Of a DNA stretch of 64,000 bases, positions 1 to 13,029 are shown one piece after another. The notes beneath the pieces were generated by a model. It made no database searches. It was not told where the DNA came from and saw only the letters and a list, made by a program, of their open reading frames with translations. A program made the position numbers and the translations under genes. Position 1 is the first letter of the stretch; each line of letters opens with the position of its first letter. Origin of the DNA: Parascedosporium putredinis (taxonomy: Eukaryota; Ascomycota; Sordariomycetes; Microascales; Microascaceae); contig CASHTG010000002.1 of the NCBI GenBank assembly GCA_949357655.1, positions 496,001 to 560,000 of the forward strand, read 5' to 3'.

Positions 1-3000
1 GCCCTCTTTCCTCTCCCACCCCCGGCCGTCTTTGCCATCCACATGGCCCATCAATCACTTTGATCTAAACAACCCACGATCCCCTCAAAAAGGTCTCCCA
101 GCCGACAACCAGTCTTGTACCCCCTTTCCTCGTTACCCCTCCTTTACCCCCGCGAAAAGATCTTCCGACTTCGTTTGGTTCAGTGATGTCGCATCCCCAG
201 TCCTAGGGTCTTCCTCCAGCCCGTCTCCCCCCCTCCCTCCCTCGCATCCTCGCCTGCCATGCCTACCATGTCTGTCATGTCCGCCATGTCGCCCTTTCAT
301 TAGCTGCATCTGGCCAGCCAGTCCTTCTTTACCCCCACCTTAACTACAACCAACCACTGCGAATAGATTGAACAAACTTCGAATTGTTCGGGTCTTCTGT
401 CGCTTTCTTTTTCCTCCCAAGTTGTTGTCACTGCACGTCATCCCGGCACCCAACCTGCATCAAGAATTTTTTTCTCTCGCCTCATTACCTATTTCCCCTT
501 CCCTGGCAATTAGTGCTGCAGCCTCAAACCCTGCTAGGCGGCTTGGATTTTACACGATACCCACGAGACACACACACACACACACACATCAATTGATATC
601 TCGATTTTCCTACCCTGTCCGTATCGGATGTCCGTCATCGTGAACATCGGAACCCGTCGGCTTCCCTTTGTAGACATTGAAAAGCAAACGCTCTCTGAAA
701 CCATACCTTTCTCAGCCACCCTTTGACACGTCCCTTTTTTTCCTCACCTCACCCCTCTTTCTTCTTCACACGTGGGGTTCAAGAGGAGGCTGTGTTCCTA
801 TTCTTATTGTAAGGATTCCGATCAGAACCACAAAAACGAAAGAAAACAACAGGCCAACAGTACTCTGCTCCTATAGAAGTCTTATGGTCTTACATAGCTC
901 CCGTATTATCGCGAGTGCTCGGCAGGAAATGGGATGCACCGAAGAGGCTCATCAGCTGCGGCGTCGTGGCGGGCGTTGATCAGCCGTTCTCGGTCGCTCT
1001 ATCACCTCCACCCAAATTTAGTCAGTGGACGATAAGCGATAAGAGTCGGTTCGATCAGTGTCCCGTCTTCCTAGCCACCAAAAGTGCCCGCTTTCGAGGA
1101 AAGCGGCCAGAATGAGAACACACACCGCAAGCTGGAATCACTAACTCTTCAATATAGCACCCCCTCCCCCTGTTCTTTGCTTTTAGCTCGTTCTTGGCAC
1201 GGAAGTGAGCCCAGCTTCTTGACAAGTGATGCGTGGGGTTTGGTTTATTAGACGGATCTATCAAACCTGTTCAACGAAGCAACCAAACGAAAACTCGAGC
1301 CCGCAACCCGCACAACCCCTCCCCGGCTCGCACACACATCCTGGGAAAAAGACGAAAGCCGAAAGCCTTTCTCCGCCTCCGGAAGAGCCCAACAGATTTC
1401 CACACACCCCCTTTTCACGGCGTCCTCGGAAACGGGAAAGCAGTTTTTGAAAGGAAGGGAGTGCGTATACGTTAGGCTGATATGTGTAAGAGTATTATCA
1501 TTAGTTAGCACTATCTCGTGCTTCCCATGCGCCCTTCCTTTGGTTCTTCTCGTGTGGAATAAAGGCGGAGGGACTCTATGCTCCGTCAAGCTCCGAGCTT
1601 GAGCTCGTGTGACCTGATCCGAGACATCGACTACCCCTCCTTCACGCTTGCCGAACCCAACCCTACGGAATTTTGTCCCACGCACGCTCACCAAAGGAAG
1701 AGCAAAAAAGATTAAAAAGGAAATGGGCTTTTTTCTCTTTTTAGTTGGGTAAGCCAGAAAAGTATTTTTATCTTGTCCCACGATATCAATATATACATGA
1801 TTGAGAGAAAGAGAAATATTGGTGTATCCTGAAAAGAGACATGGCTGCCCGAGAAACTCAACCCATTGCGTCTCTCTTGCGGGCGGAGGAACAAGGGCAG
1901 CCCAAAAGGAGGCATCATGATCGGACTCGTCTTTTACTTTACTTTTTTCTTTTCTTTCTTCTTTCTTCTTCTCCAATCCCGAGGACACCCGGCCAAGGTC
2001 ACTTCTCCCCTCTCGCAGCGGGGCTTTGTGAGTTAAAGGGAGGACGGGACGTGATGGCGCGATGCCTCGAGGCCCAAGTCACGAACCACCTTAATTTGTG
2101 GCTCGCCTCTTTTTCTCTCTTTATGTTTACTTTTGCAAAATGCCAATTGACGCATCGTCGTCGGTTGGGGGAGGAGGGGTTTGAACAACACATCACTTCG
2201 CCAATTGATACGTACGACCGGGGCCCTCCCCAGGCCCATCCGAAGGCCTGCTTCCGCTTTCCGTTTGCCTCTTTTTTTCTTCTTTTTTGTTCTCGTTCCC
2301 CTCCCTCCAAGCCTTCCCGCTGTCCTTTTCTGCGGCCCTCCCCTGGTTTGGGCCCCGACCCACCCTGCCCTGGTCGACGATTTTACGCGAGGCAAAGTGC
2401 TTTTTTCATACTCTATTTTCAATCGCTCTTCTCCCTTCCGCGAGAGGGCGGGGGTTCCCGGCCTTGTCGTCAACCATGGTTTGGCCGACGTGCCGAGATG
2501 GATTGCCTCCTCGCAGATCAAAGGTGGCTGCATGTACAAAGCTGAAAAGGATAGACGAGCTCGAGGAGTTGATATTATATACCCCATGGATATGTGATAC
2601 CGGCCAGGGCTAGAACGCGGGGTATCGACAGAGGTTCGGAAATGAATTTGATGGCGTCTATTCTGCGCATTTCGCCATGCTATGTATGCAACAAAATTCC
2701 CTGGGCAAACAGCTCCCCCGTTCACCGAACGCCACCTGACCGAAGAGAGTAAGAAAAAAAAGAAAAAGAAAGAAAAAGGACAAATAGGCTCCGGAAGAGA
2801 TGATATGGAGGGAGAAACATAGAACAAGGTGAAGAAGGCGGGGAAAAAAGTAAATCCTCCTCGCATGCGGAGAAAATCGAGAGCCCTCTCCCAAGCGAGA
2901 CCAGGACAAACGATGCTGATAAAACGATACATGTAAACCCTGCTCGCGGGACGCCCAGCATGCACTGGAATGCTCCCTCGTAAGCCATATGCACGGATTG

Positions 3001-3255
3001 CTGAAAAGGAAAGGAAAAAACCTGGGGAGCACGAGCAAAAGCAGCGGCAAAGTCGCCATTGCTCTGCACCTCCCGTATGCAACCCTCACGCGCCCGCCCC
3101 CGAGTAAGCATTTCTTCGAGGGCGAAAAATTGAAAACAGGAAGGAAATTACTGAAAGGAGAAAAAAGCGGCATTACTCGCATGGAACAGATATCTTGCGT
3201 TGTCCTGCCCCCCTTCCTCCCCGACCACACACCTGTCCTATCAACCGCTGTCAAA
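1..3255. other. Intergenic region, pyrimidine-rich, no supported gene
   Basis: I find no gene here. The plus strand is rich in C/T tracts, as in fungal promoters and UTRs, and carries a short AC microsatellite at 568-588. Purine-rich A/G runs lie near 2755-2780. Several long open frames overlap on both strands between 1250 and 3250, but their translations are low-complexity (Ser, Phe, Arg and Pro runs) and show no domain. Stop codons are simply scarce in this composition. The right end is the 3' flank of the nucleoside transporter. Confidence 0.6.
568..588. repeat. AC dinucleotide microsatellite
   Basis: About ten uninterrupted AC units lie in the gene-free left end of the window. This is a simple sequence repeat with no visible relation to a gene. 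Confidence 0.9.
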
Positions 3256-4787
3256 TCATAACCCTGCGGCCGTAAAGCTTAGTAGACTGCCTAATGTCAG
3301 GCCCAGGACGAGGCAGAGCCCCATGAAGCCGCCCGCGGCCTCCTCTCTCCCTCGTCAACCCACTCACCCGCGGCCATCATGCAACTGGAGCCCAACCAGC
3401 CATTGGTCAAGCCAAAGAGTAGCTGCACAAAGGCCAGGTAAAAGAGGTCGCTCTGCACCACGGCCCCGCGCCCGCCCACATTGCAGAGCAGATAGAGGGG
3501 AAGCATGAGGACTCGCCCCAGGCTGACGAGGAAGAGCAACAAGGGGCGGTGGCGCAGCGAAAAGGGTAGGGCGGTCGACACTCGGCCCGACAAATCCCCA
3601 GATTCCACACGAAGAAGGCGAACGGGACGAACGCAGCTCGCCGGTAGATGGCGGGGACGTCGTCGCCGTCGCCTCGCACGGACTGGATCTTGGCCGTGAA
3701 AACGGGGAAGAACATGGTCGCGGCGAAGCAAACGATGATGGCCAACGAGAGCCAGTGAAGCTTGACGAAGAGCTGTTTGGGTGTGATGACCTTGCGCGCG
3801 GACCGTTCCGCCTCTTCCACGCTGGCCATGGATTCGGCCATGCGGTCGCCTAGGCGAGCCTCGACGAGCTGGTTGTGCCGCTTTGCCAGGGGGATGAAGG
3901 CCAGCAGGGCAGCAAGGGAGACGGCGACCGCGGTGAGGAAGTAGACAAAGGCGGATGTGCCGGAGCTCGAGCCGGTGTCTGCCACCTGCACTCCCGTTGC
4001 GCTGGCGTCAGGCACGCTCAGGACTGACACAATCTGGGCGATGGGGGTAGCACTCCCGCCACCCCTTGGCCGGCCATGAGGGCCTGCATGTACTCGGACC
4101 TTCCAAAACTGGCCGCGAACGCGAAGGCCCCGTTCTGGATCAGGCCAGTTGCGTACGCCGTGAGAGCTACCATGACGAGAACAAACACTAGGTACACGGA
4201 GGGAGATGCCCCTACCATGAAAATGGTCGACGCAGCGAGCATGCTAAAGGTGACGGTATTGACGAGGAGCGCTAGATTGATCCGGAAGGGATACGAGGCC
4301 TTTTGCTGCATGTTTGTGAGGATCCACATGACGACCAAGTTGGTGATGGTCGAGACCGTCAAGATGGCCGATTGAAAGTTGTCCGCCACCCATTTGTCTT
4401 CTTCGAACCGTTTATGAAAGTACACGGCCGCGGCCAAGAACATGTTCCTGTCGCACGACAGAAATTAGTACTCGTTGATTTCCTTGCCGTCGAGGAGGCA
4501 GAGTTCGGACAGCTTGACGTAGTAGCAGGTCATTAAGCAGGGCGGGAGAGGGAAAAATTCATCATGCATGTCACGTACCATGCCCAAAGCATCGCCATGC
4601 CTAAGAGGCCAAAAATCGCATATTCTACCCACGAGAAGGGTACCTCCTCCTCACGCCCCGCGTAATGGTCCAACGCTTCCGAGGGTTCCAATCCCGACGT
4701 GTCCGCATCTTCGGTTAATCGCTCATACTCCTGGGATGAGGTGGTTCGAGAGCCGCGCTTTCCGAGGAGGCCCCGTAGGAAATCCAT
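3256..4787 (-). CDS. Equilibrative nucleoside transporter (ENT/SLC29 family, Fun26-like)
   Basis: This is a polytopic membrane transporter for nucleosides, probably in the vacuolar or plasma membrane. Exon 1 (4579-4787) starts at MDFLRGLLGKRG and encodes an acidic cytoplasmic leader ending in GMAMLWAW. A 131-nt intron (4448-4578) rejoins at NMFLAAAVYF, rebuilding the first ENT transmembrane segment. Further hydrophobic helices follow, then a central hydrophilic loop rich in Arg and Glu, more helices, and the family-typical end GEWVDEGER...GGFMGLCLVLGL. The reading frame breaks three times: at a C5 run (4043-4047), at a G4 run (3596-3599; both as read in the gene), and near 3340. One added base at the first two restores continuous ENT sequence, so I read these as sequence errors. 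The length (about 465 residues) suits the family. The substrate cannot be read from the sequence. Confidence 0.9.
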
Positions 4788-7385
4788 TGTCGCCGTTCAC
4801 GATGTGTCTAGTGTTCCCTCGGAGAACACGGAGAGGGGAGAGGGGGTGGCAAGAGGGGAAAGAAACCGCCCGAAAGACCGACACAGGCGGTAGGCACGTG
4901 GGAACAGGCTCGAGGTTTCGCGTCGGTGGGAGGTATTAGCAGGGATTTCGCGCGGCCGGCTGGTCTGAGGAGGAGTGGTGCGGCCTGCTTCTGCAAGGCG
5001 GACGGTTTTCGGTGACACGTATGGCCGTGGATTCGAGTTGTTGCCGGCCAGCAAGGGAATGACGATGTTATCTATGCAAGGAGAAAGGGGAGAGGGACCG
5101 CCGAGTAGCCAAATCCGTCCTTGAAAACAGAGGCTCGGAAGAGGCTAGCAGTGAAAAAGGCAGCCACCCGAGATGCGAAACGGCGGTAGGAGCTTGACTC
5201 GGGGCGTAGCCTTGGGGCAACTGGAGGAAGCGGCGCTGGTGTTGGTGGGAGAATTGATGCTGCGTCATTTGGAATTTGCTGCTTGTCTGTTGGCGGGCGG
5301 GTGAGAGGGTGGACGGGCTCGCCAACGTGATCATGCCTGCTGTCAGCTGGTCCGCAAGGGCGCCTTGGTCCATCAGAGCCGCCCTATTCGGGTGCTGGCT
5401 CAATATTATCAAATCAATTCGATTCGCCCTGTATTACGAGTGCATTAAATCGTGGATGAATTGGCGTCGGCCAGCGAGGAGCCACGATCAATTGCTGCAA
5501 ACAGACATGACCTAAAAAGTCACTAATTTGATCCTCGTTCAGTGCGAAAGTGCCCTTGTTCAGGGCTCAGCGTTGTCTCTCGTCCGCCCAAAACCAGCCC
5601 GAAACCGCCCGCCTTGATAATGTCATTAGTCGCCCTCATAGAACAATTGATTCCCACAAGGCGAGAATCACATAATCCCACATAATCCTGCCTAGTCACG
5701 CTGGTTCCACACTCGGTCCCGAGTCACACCGCTCGACCGCCTGGGGCACACCGTCGGTTGACCTCTCTGGACCTTGCATCGCCTACCGGGGAGAGGGGTG
5801 AAGAAAACTTGCGAGTGCCTCCCTGTGGAAATGCAGGCAAGAAAAATCCCCGACGAAAACCCGGACCGGTGTGCAACGCCCATCGCTGCAACTGCTTGTT
5901 CCCAGTCTCACCGTCCATGCAAGATGCAACCACGAATAAGTTGAGGCTCAACTTTATTCTCAACCTCACCTCGTACTCACCTCCCCTGTCCCACCAAAAC
6001 AAGGAAGAAAAGGGGGAAAAAACACCAAAGGTCGAAGGCCATTTTAATGCAAGGCGACGATCTCCCGCGCGCTACCGCATCCTTAGTATCTCGAGCGTCC
6101 CTTCCGCCTTGCACTAGGTAGCGGAAACTAAACGCCTCCGCCGCCATTCATCCCGTCGCCTTGATTCTTCGTGTCCTTCACTGCCTCCCCGTGCCACTCA
6201 CTCGAGCTAAACAAAGCCACCGAGAGATGAGGGGAGGACGAGGCACGCGTGCCTTTTTACGATCGGCGTTGAACTTGACTCAAGCGTCGAGTCAACCTGT
6301 ATTAGGAGCTAAAGGCCCGGAATGCAGTTCTGGGCGTTCTAAAGAAGACACAAACCGCCTTGGCTTGAGGGGCTGTCATTTTCGGGACACCCCGAAACCA
6401 CCAAATAGGCCAGCCCAATCCGATACCAAGCCTCAAGGAGGAGGATCGTACGGGCTGAGTTAGGTATTCAGTCGCATACAAGTAGAACAAACTCAACACT
6501 AGCACGCAGTGAATGGTTATCGTAGCGTATTGAGGCCACCACGGAACACTATAATAACAATGCCAAGTGTGGGAAGGTCTGCGACAGATTTCCCGTGGAG
6601 CCTGTCGTCTAAAAGTCAATCCGCGACAGCGACCTGACCGAAAACTCCCAGCCAACAGGCATCAAACGGAGGTCACCGAAGAGCACGCGGAGAGGGATGT
6701 AACCAGGCACCAAAGGACTAAACACCCAAGCATTCTCAGGCAACCATGTAGTGTTTAGCAATGGTAGTGGCTTCGTTTCTCAGCCACGGTTTAGGCAGCT
6801 GCCATGGAAATAGTATAATCGTGTAACTGGCGACAAGAAATTCCTTGCGAAATTCATAGGGGCAACAACATATATTTGCTTAGAGAAAAGAAGGCGACCC
6901 TCGTAGCAGTTGACGCGATCAGCGAATGAGCTCGAAGTTTATCATCGAGTACCACTGCCGGCTGCTCGTTGTCATCGAGGAAGAGATCCGGGTGGTCTCG
7001 TATGCTCCACGACAGACATCTACGGATCTATCTGGATTTATCAACATTTATTATAGACCCGGCTCACTGACATACCGTTTGCGCGGCCCAGTATTACATT
7101 TTCACATAAGCTTGGCCCCGACAAACACAAGAGCAAGCTAAGTACCACCAAAACCACCCACACCCGCTTTCCATAGCCTCACTCGAGCATACGAGTACTA
7201 GATGGTATTCAATAGGGTTGGGCTAGTTGGGCCGCTTTAGTGGCACTTGGTTTGCCATTATGTCAAGTGGGATAGCTTATGTAAAAGTTTGCTAGAGAGC
7301 CCAAACTGTACGTCGGTTAGCCGGCCCAATCTTCATTTACTTCCATATAGATCGCGTTCCACGTCATCTCAGTTGGTCTGCTTTT
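4788..7385. other. Intergenic region, nothing recognised
   Basis: This is the 5' flank of the nucleoside transporter and the 3' flank of the SesB-like gene. All open frames are short and none shows a domain, signal peptide or credible splice structure. From about 6.5 kb on, the sequence becomes more AT-rich than its surroundings. I see no RNA gene or mobile element. Confidence 0.5.
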
Positions 7386-8506
7386 TCAACTCATGGATCG
7401 ATCTGTCCACGGACGGCCAAAATGCATAGGCCCCTTGAATTCGCCAAAAACTGACTACCACTGCCTGTGTTGTTATATTGAGCGCCGTTTATATTGGTGA
7501 ACTGGCTTCCGGTTCCATAATTGTTGAAGGAGGCGCCAACCGGCCTATAGGCTTCTTGTTCTTCTGCTGCTAATTGCTCTCTTGCTACTAGTTGTTCTCT
7601 TGTTGCTTCAGCTGCTTGACTAGCGGCCGGGGTTTCCACTATCAGCATCCACCTGGTGAGCTCGCCAACTAGTCGCTTGAATCCATTCTCTTCCGCCGAC
7701 GCAAACCTAACCATATCACTATGGTTGGCGTGGATGCTAAAGGAGCTATAGCCCTCGAGGGTCGCTGATTCCTTTGACACGACTTCCCCGACCACAGACA
7801 TGGGCAGTTCTTCAAAGAAGCATGTGACTTCGAAAGCCCTCCCGGCCTCTCTCAATTCCCGTGTCATTGACCAGAATCTCACTTGAAGGGACTCAAGATA
7901 CTGATTATCTGACTTTAAGACGTCCAAGAGAAACCCGTTTGTGGACTTGACAAGGCCAAGAGCCGAGATTGGTATCTTTGCCCAGTCGGCCATCCAGGAT
8001 CCCTTATGAGGAGTCCCCATGAAAATGACTCCTCTTACAGAATCGAATATGCCCCGAAGGTGAGCCTCGGGGTGGTTCCGCGAGAGTAAGATGGCCTCCT
8101 TGCAGACAAGACCGCCGAGGCTATGAGCCACGAATATGAGAGGGCGAGATGCCGCGCCCGCCGAGGACCTTTCCGTCGTCAAGTCGTTCAGAAGGTTTGT
8201 CGCGTGATCGATGAGCCGGTTCGATGATACGACCGAAAGTTTGGCCCCGTATGCGTCGTAGCCATACGTGAGGATTCGCGCGGCGGTGAGTCTGGGAGGC
8301 AGTAGAGTGCTCGGCCAGGGTATAGACTGCCCCCGGGCGGTCCAGGTACCGTCCCGGTTACCGGTTAGGCCGTGGATAAAACATATATCGGCCGTGGCAT
8401 TTGGAAAGTCGTGTAGAACCTCAACGCCGTCAGGGAAGGGGGCGAAACACTCGACTGTGGATTTAGGCGGTCTCCTTTGCGCGGTGATTCGCGGAGGTTT
8501 GTGATG
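7386..8506 (-). CDS. SesB-like alpha/beta hydrolase with C-terminal amyloid-motif-like repeats
   Basis: The protein resembles the serine-hydrolase (SesB/DUF676-like) domain used in fungi as a stand-alone effector or as the N-terminal domain of NLR receptors. The visible frame opens with VEVLHDFPNATADICFIHG, then GNRDGTW. The nucleophile elbow VAHSLGGLVCKEA is near 8120 and GTPHKGSWMADWA near 8010. The probable catalytic His is in HANHSDMV near 7720. An Ala/Gln/Glu-rich linker leads to two Asn/Gly/Ser-rich pseudo-repeats, FNNYGTGSQF and YNNTGSGSQF (about 7450-7540). No NACHT, WD or ankyrin domain follows. The written frame ends at 7391. One extra T at the T5 run 7446-7450 would switch to a frame reading GEFKGPMHFG and stopping at 7386, which resembles the usual end of such linkers. 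The start is unresolved: the frame is open only to 8506, where a stop occurs, so an upstream exon or frame error is likely. Confidence 0.8.
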
Positions 8507-9123
8507 TCATGCCCCCTTTCGATTGGTCGGTTCCTCCGAGTTGACGGGAGCGGGTGGTCTTTCGACGCAACTTTTTCAGGCACCATGATATCGGTATACA
8601 CTGGACCATTTTTTGATATTGGGCTATTTGAAGCGACCGACGTGATATCCATGAGCAATATAGGATTCTCGTCGAGGCCGAGGTGCCAGACCAAGTGTCG
8701 GTGACCTCAAACCCCCACAATTCAAAAACATTGGGCGCCGAAATGTACATTCACCGCCTAATGCCAACATTCATGGGGGTCCGGTTTAACGTGAGCTGCA
8801 TGATGCCATGCTGCACAACGTTGGGCTAGATTTACCTACCTAACGAGTTTAACTAGTTTATACCAATGATGATAAGTACATTGTAAAAGTCTTTATTGTC
8901 TTTCTTCCCTATCGAGGGCTTTCGCTTTGCTCAGCCATGCCCCGATCAACGGTGACGTATCCGAGGAAGCGTAGCGAGGATCTTCTTTTCCCCTGTCTAA
9001 CCGCTCTATGTAGATGTGTCCCCCTACTCTCTTTGCTTTTTAGGGCAAATTTTACAGGAAACCTAGTCGTGCTTTAGTACTACATCCCCCTCTCACCCGT
9101 GACTCTATTCTACCCGCGCTTCT
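8507..9123. other. Intergenic region between the SesB-like gene and catalase
   Basis: This stretch holds the unresolved 5' end of the SesB-like gene (minus-strand frames up to about 8750 may contribute a first exon) and the 3' flank of catalase. I see no independent gene. Confidence 0.5.
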
Positions 9124-11934
9124 CTAATACTTGCCGGGTTGACTCGGCTCGTCGAGCGGGAAACGATCGACGAACTTGAACGTCTTGAGACCCTCCTTTA
9201 ACGAATCCACCACGGAGGAAGTGTCATTGTGCTTGTACACGCCAGGGCCGTCCTCCACGAGGCTATTCTCAAACGCCGCGGAGGCGGACCCAATGGCGGC
9301 GACCGGCTTGCCCCACCGGTAAGCGTCCTCGAGATTCTGGCCGGGACGGCCCGGGGATACAGCGCGGAGACGACCTTGCGGTTAAAGAGCTTCTCGGCGC
9401 CCTCGGCGACAACGAGGCCGTCAAAGGCGTTGGAGCGGATAGAGGTATACGTGGCGTCGACGCCCTCGGCCATCCTCTCGGCGACGACGATGACGGTGAC
9501 GCCCTCGCCGTCGAGCTTGGACTTGAGCTCGGCAGCCTGCGAGAGGGATCTCGCGGCATCGACGCTGGCGAGGACGCCCACCTTGAGACCGGCAATGGTG
9601 GGGAGGGGGTCCTTGAGGAAGTTGAAGCCCGCCGTGGTGTTGTCGTGGTAGTAGGTCGGATCGGGCGCGGGGATCTCGAGGCCGAGGGCGACGGCCACGC
9701 GGGCGGCCACGTCGTTGCTCACCTTGTTGAGCTGCTGGAGCACGTTCTTCTTGACGGTGTCGGACTGGATCTTGCTGGTCTCGAAGCGCATGCCGTCAAT
9801 GACCTGCTGCTTCTCGGCCGGGGTGAGGGAGTTGTAGAAGAGGCGGGGCTGGGACCAGTGGTCGGCGAAGGAGTCTGGGTCGGTGCGGACGTAGGGGCCC
9901 TCGGCGTGGCGGCCGGGCGTGGTGAAGAAGCCGCGGCCGTGGGTCTTGTTGGCTTGCATGGGCTTGTCGCTGTTGAGGGAGTTGGGCGTGTCTTATGGAG
10001 ATCTGGTCAGCTCGACTGCAACTCCGATTTCCGGACCAGAGTGATCAAAGGAGAAAGAAGAAACAAGACTTACAGTGGATAGGGTTTCGGTGTATCATCA
10101 TTTGTGCCGCGCCATCACGGTTGTTGTTGTGCACGGGGACGATGGGCCTGTTGATGGGGATCTGCTCAAAGTTGGGGCCGCCGTGGCGGTTGATTTGGGT
10201 GTCGAGGTAAGAGAAGATGCGTCCCTGGAGCAGAGGGTCCTCGCTGAAATCAATTCCGCGCACAATGTGACCGGGTTGGAACTATCGTAGGAGGAACTTG
10301 TTAGCCATACAAAAGCTTCATAACCGGAATCCCACCTTGGAGAAGAAAAAGAAAAAGAACTAAACTTACCATGATTTGCTCAGTCTCGGCAAAGTAATTG
10401 CGGGGATTCGTGTCCAGCGTCATCTTTCCGAGCTTCTTGAGCGGCGCAATCTCCTCGGGGACAATCTTTGTAGGGTCGAGGACGTCGAAGCCGTAGGCCT
10501 GGGCCTTGTCCTCGTCGATGAGCTGCACGGCGAGCTCCCACTCGGGGCGTTGCCGGCGTCGATGTTTTGCCAGAGGTCCTCGCGGTGGAAGTCGATGTCC
10601 GTGCCGGCGGCGACCTGGGCCTCTTCCCACAGGAGCGCGGCCTTGCCCTGGAGAGTCTTCCAGTGGAACTTTACGAGCTTGAGACGCCCTCGTCGGTGAC
10701 GAAGCGGTAGGTGTTGACGCCGAAGCCGTCCTTTTCGCGCACGCGCACACGTTAGTCAGTGCACCAACTAGCCGAGACAAGCTCAAGAAGGGGTGGAATT
10801 CTTTTTTCAAAAGGACTGAAGATTCTTACCATGTGCCTGTAACTGCGGGGATACCGAAACCTGACATGGCAAAGAAAAGGGTGTGGAGAGAGGTGGTCTG
10901 CTGGCTGAAAAAGTCCCAGGCGGAATCGTGGGCGGTGCCGGCCTGAGGAATCTCCCTGTCGGGCTTGGGCTTGCCGGCGTGAATCAGGTCGGGAAACTGA
11001 ATGGCATCTTGGATGAAGAAGACGGGAATGTTGTTGCCCACGAGATCCCAATTGCCCTCGTCGGTGTAGCTATATCAGGAGTATACGCGTTAGATCACAG
11101 TCTACCTCTTGAGTAACTCAAGACTTTTGGCGAAGAAGGGTTTAGAAAAAAGGTGAGAAAGAGAAACAAAAAAACCTACAATCGTGTCGCGAAACCGTGC
11201 ACATCGCGGACGGTATCGGGGCTACCCCTCGATCCGAGGACGGTGGAGAAGCGCACGAAAACCGGAGTCTCCTTGCCCTCGGTGTTGAGGAAGCTGGCGG
11301 CGGTGATGTTGCTAAAGTCGCCGTAGCTGACGAATTTGCCGTAGGCACCGGCGCCTCGGGCGTGGACAGCGCGTTCAGGAACCTGCCGGAGAAAAAGAGC
11401 GAATCACGTCAGCGCAATTATCCCCTTGGTTTACCATTCTTTTCCTGTATTTTCCCTTTTCCCCTCCTCCATCGTCGCCCTCCTCCGTACGTCTCCGGAG
11501 GGGTAGCGGAGTGGGGCCCGTGAAGGATTCGGCGACACGGGCGAAAGCAACAAAGTCCAACAACACCATAAAATAAAAAACTCTGCCTTGGTCCAAAGGT
11601 CCGGGGAGAAAAATTCACGTACCCGCTCGTGATCAAAATGAGTAATCTTTTGACGAAACACAAAATCCTCCAGGAGCGTCGGGCCCCGGTCGCCCACCCT
11701 CAAGCTGCGCTGGTCGGTAAACGGACCTCCGACATCTGACGTCATATAGACATCGCCGTCCACCACATCATTGCCCTGGACGTGGGCGCGGGAGCCGTCG
11801 CTTTCGCTTCCTTCCTGCCTCGTCCGGAGCTTGTTGTTGTTGGCAAAGGGGCACTGGCCCAGCGCGAGAGAAGCCATGGTTGATATGTTGAGTAAGGCCA
11901 AAAGCGGCAATTGTGCATAGATGGAATGCTTCAT
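9124..11934 (-). CDS. Secreted large-subunit catalase (CatB/Cat-3 type)
   Basis: This haem enzyme breaks hydrogen peroxide into water and oxygen. The start ATG at 11934 gives MKHSIYAQLPLLALL..., a signal peptide, so the product is probably extracellular or wall-bound. Visible family marks are the catalytic His in AVHARGAGAYG, the distal Asn in GNNIPVFFIQDA, and the proximal haem Tyr in RIFSYLDTQINRHGG. The C-terminal flavodoxin-like domain of large catalases includes GLKVGVLASVDAARS, and the end is DEPSQPGKY. At least five introns interrupt it, for example 11070-11179, with other junctions near 11630, 10740-10830, 10290-10370 and 10000-10075. Frame breaks lie at a C4 run (10847-10850, where PRSYRHM is restored), near 10690, at a C4 run (10544-10547) and near 9350. 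Each needs one added base. The family assignment is firm, and I infer an intact gene with sequence errors. Confidence 0.95.
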
Positions 11935-12984
11935 CTCGAAAAAGAAAGGGCGAGGTGGGAAGGCCACCTCGGAGGCTTTTTATAAACAAATAGAAAAAGA
12001 ATCAGGACAGCCTATTGCGTAGCGAGCAATAGGAAATGTGACGCTGAATCTGGAACTTGCCCTATTACGGGATGGGGCTCTTGTTGTGGATGGGATGGGT
12101 GTGTGAGCGATGAGGGAGGGTTGACGTCGTTGGCGACGCAGGTCGGTACCCAGTGACAGCGGAGCTATTTCTAAACGGGGGAGCCTGCAAGAGAGTTCTG
12201 GATAAACCTTGCGGTTTCCCAAATGGATACTGGCTGCCTACCCCGGGGTGGCGAGAAACGGGCGGGAGAGGGAGAGGGACACGTTGTGGCCGGTCAATGG
12301 GGGACGTTCTATGCGTCGATACGTCTCTGGTTGTGCTGTTTAAACCACCTCGCGATGCTACGCTTTTGGTGAAGACGAGTTTGGGAGTGCGCAGGTAGAG
12401 AAGTAGGCGGGCTGAGCAGGAGGGAGAGGTTGGAGAGGGGAAGGGGGGATATGAACAAGACTTCAAATCTAGAGCTTCACTCCTTGTTGCGCGAGTCAGA
12501 GAAAGGGGGCAGGGAGCTTGATATGCTTCTTTCCAGAGCTCCATGGCGCGTTCAAGACCTCCTCATCACATTCTCCACGGGGTCATATTCAAGCTACGCG
12601 ATTGGGGACGACATGCTCAATTCTCCCGCGTGTCCATGTCTCTATATCCCCGTCCACGTCGGGGATTACCTCCATCCGGAGTGTAACATGGGGGTCGGTC
12701 CTTTTGATAATATCCTCCGCCTCCGCTGAAAGGGAACTATAGAAAAAGGAAAGAGTGAATATAGAGAAGAAAAAGAAAAAGAAAAAAAAAAGGCCGCGGG
12801 TGAGTCGGAATGAAGGTTTCCGCCACACCGGCTACGTGCAGTTCACGGCCCCTCGACACAAAGACAAAGTAGCAAGTAATAAGCTCTGACCCAAAGTTAT
12901 AAGTGGGGACCTCAAAAGCTTGAAAGTGGGAAAGTGGGCGTTGTTAGAAATTGAGATCGAAACATTGAACAAGACCCAGGGTAA

Positions 12985-12986
<2 letters not shown>

Positions 12987-13026
<40 letters not shown>
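12987..13026. repeat. AG dinucleotide microsatellite (about 20 units)
   Basis: An uninterrupted run of about 40 nt lies in the non-coding interval upstream of catalase. It explains the Ser/Leu runs in minus-strand open frames here. Confidence 0.95.

Positions 13027-13029
<3 letters not shown>

Noticed and set aside
2033..3082. Minus-strand open frame of 349 codons, with other frames of 130-250 codons overlapping it
   Set aside because: Long, but composed of low-complexity Ser, Phe, Arg and Lys runs derived from purine/pyrimidine tracts, begins without a good start context, and several frames on both strands are equally open. No domain is visible.
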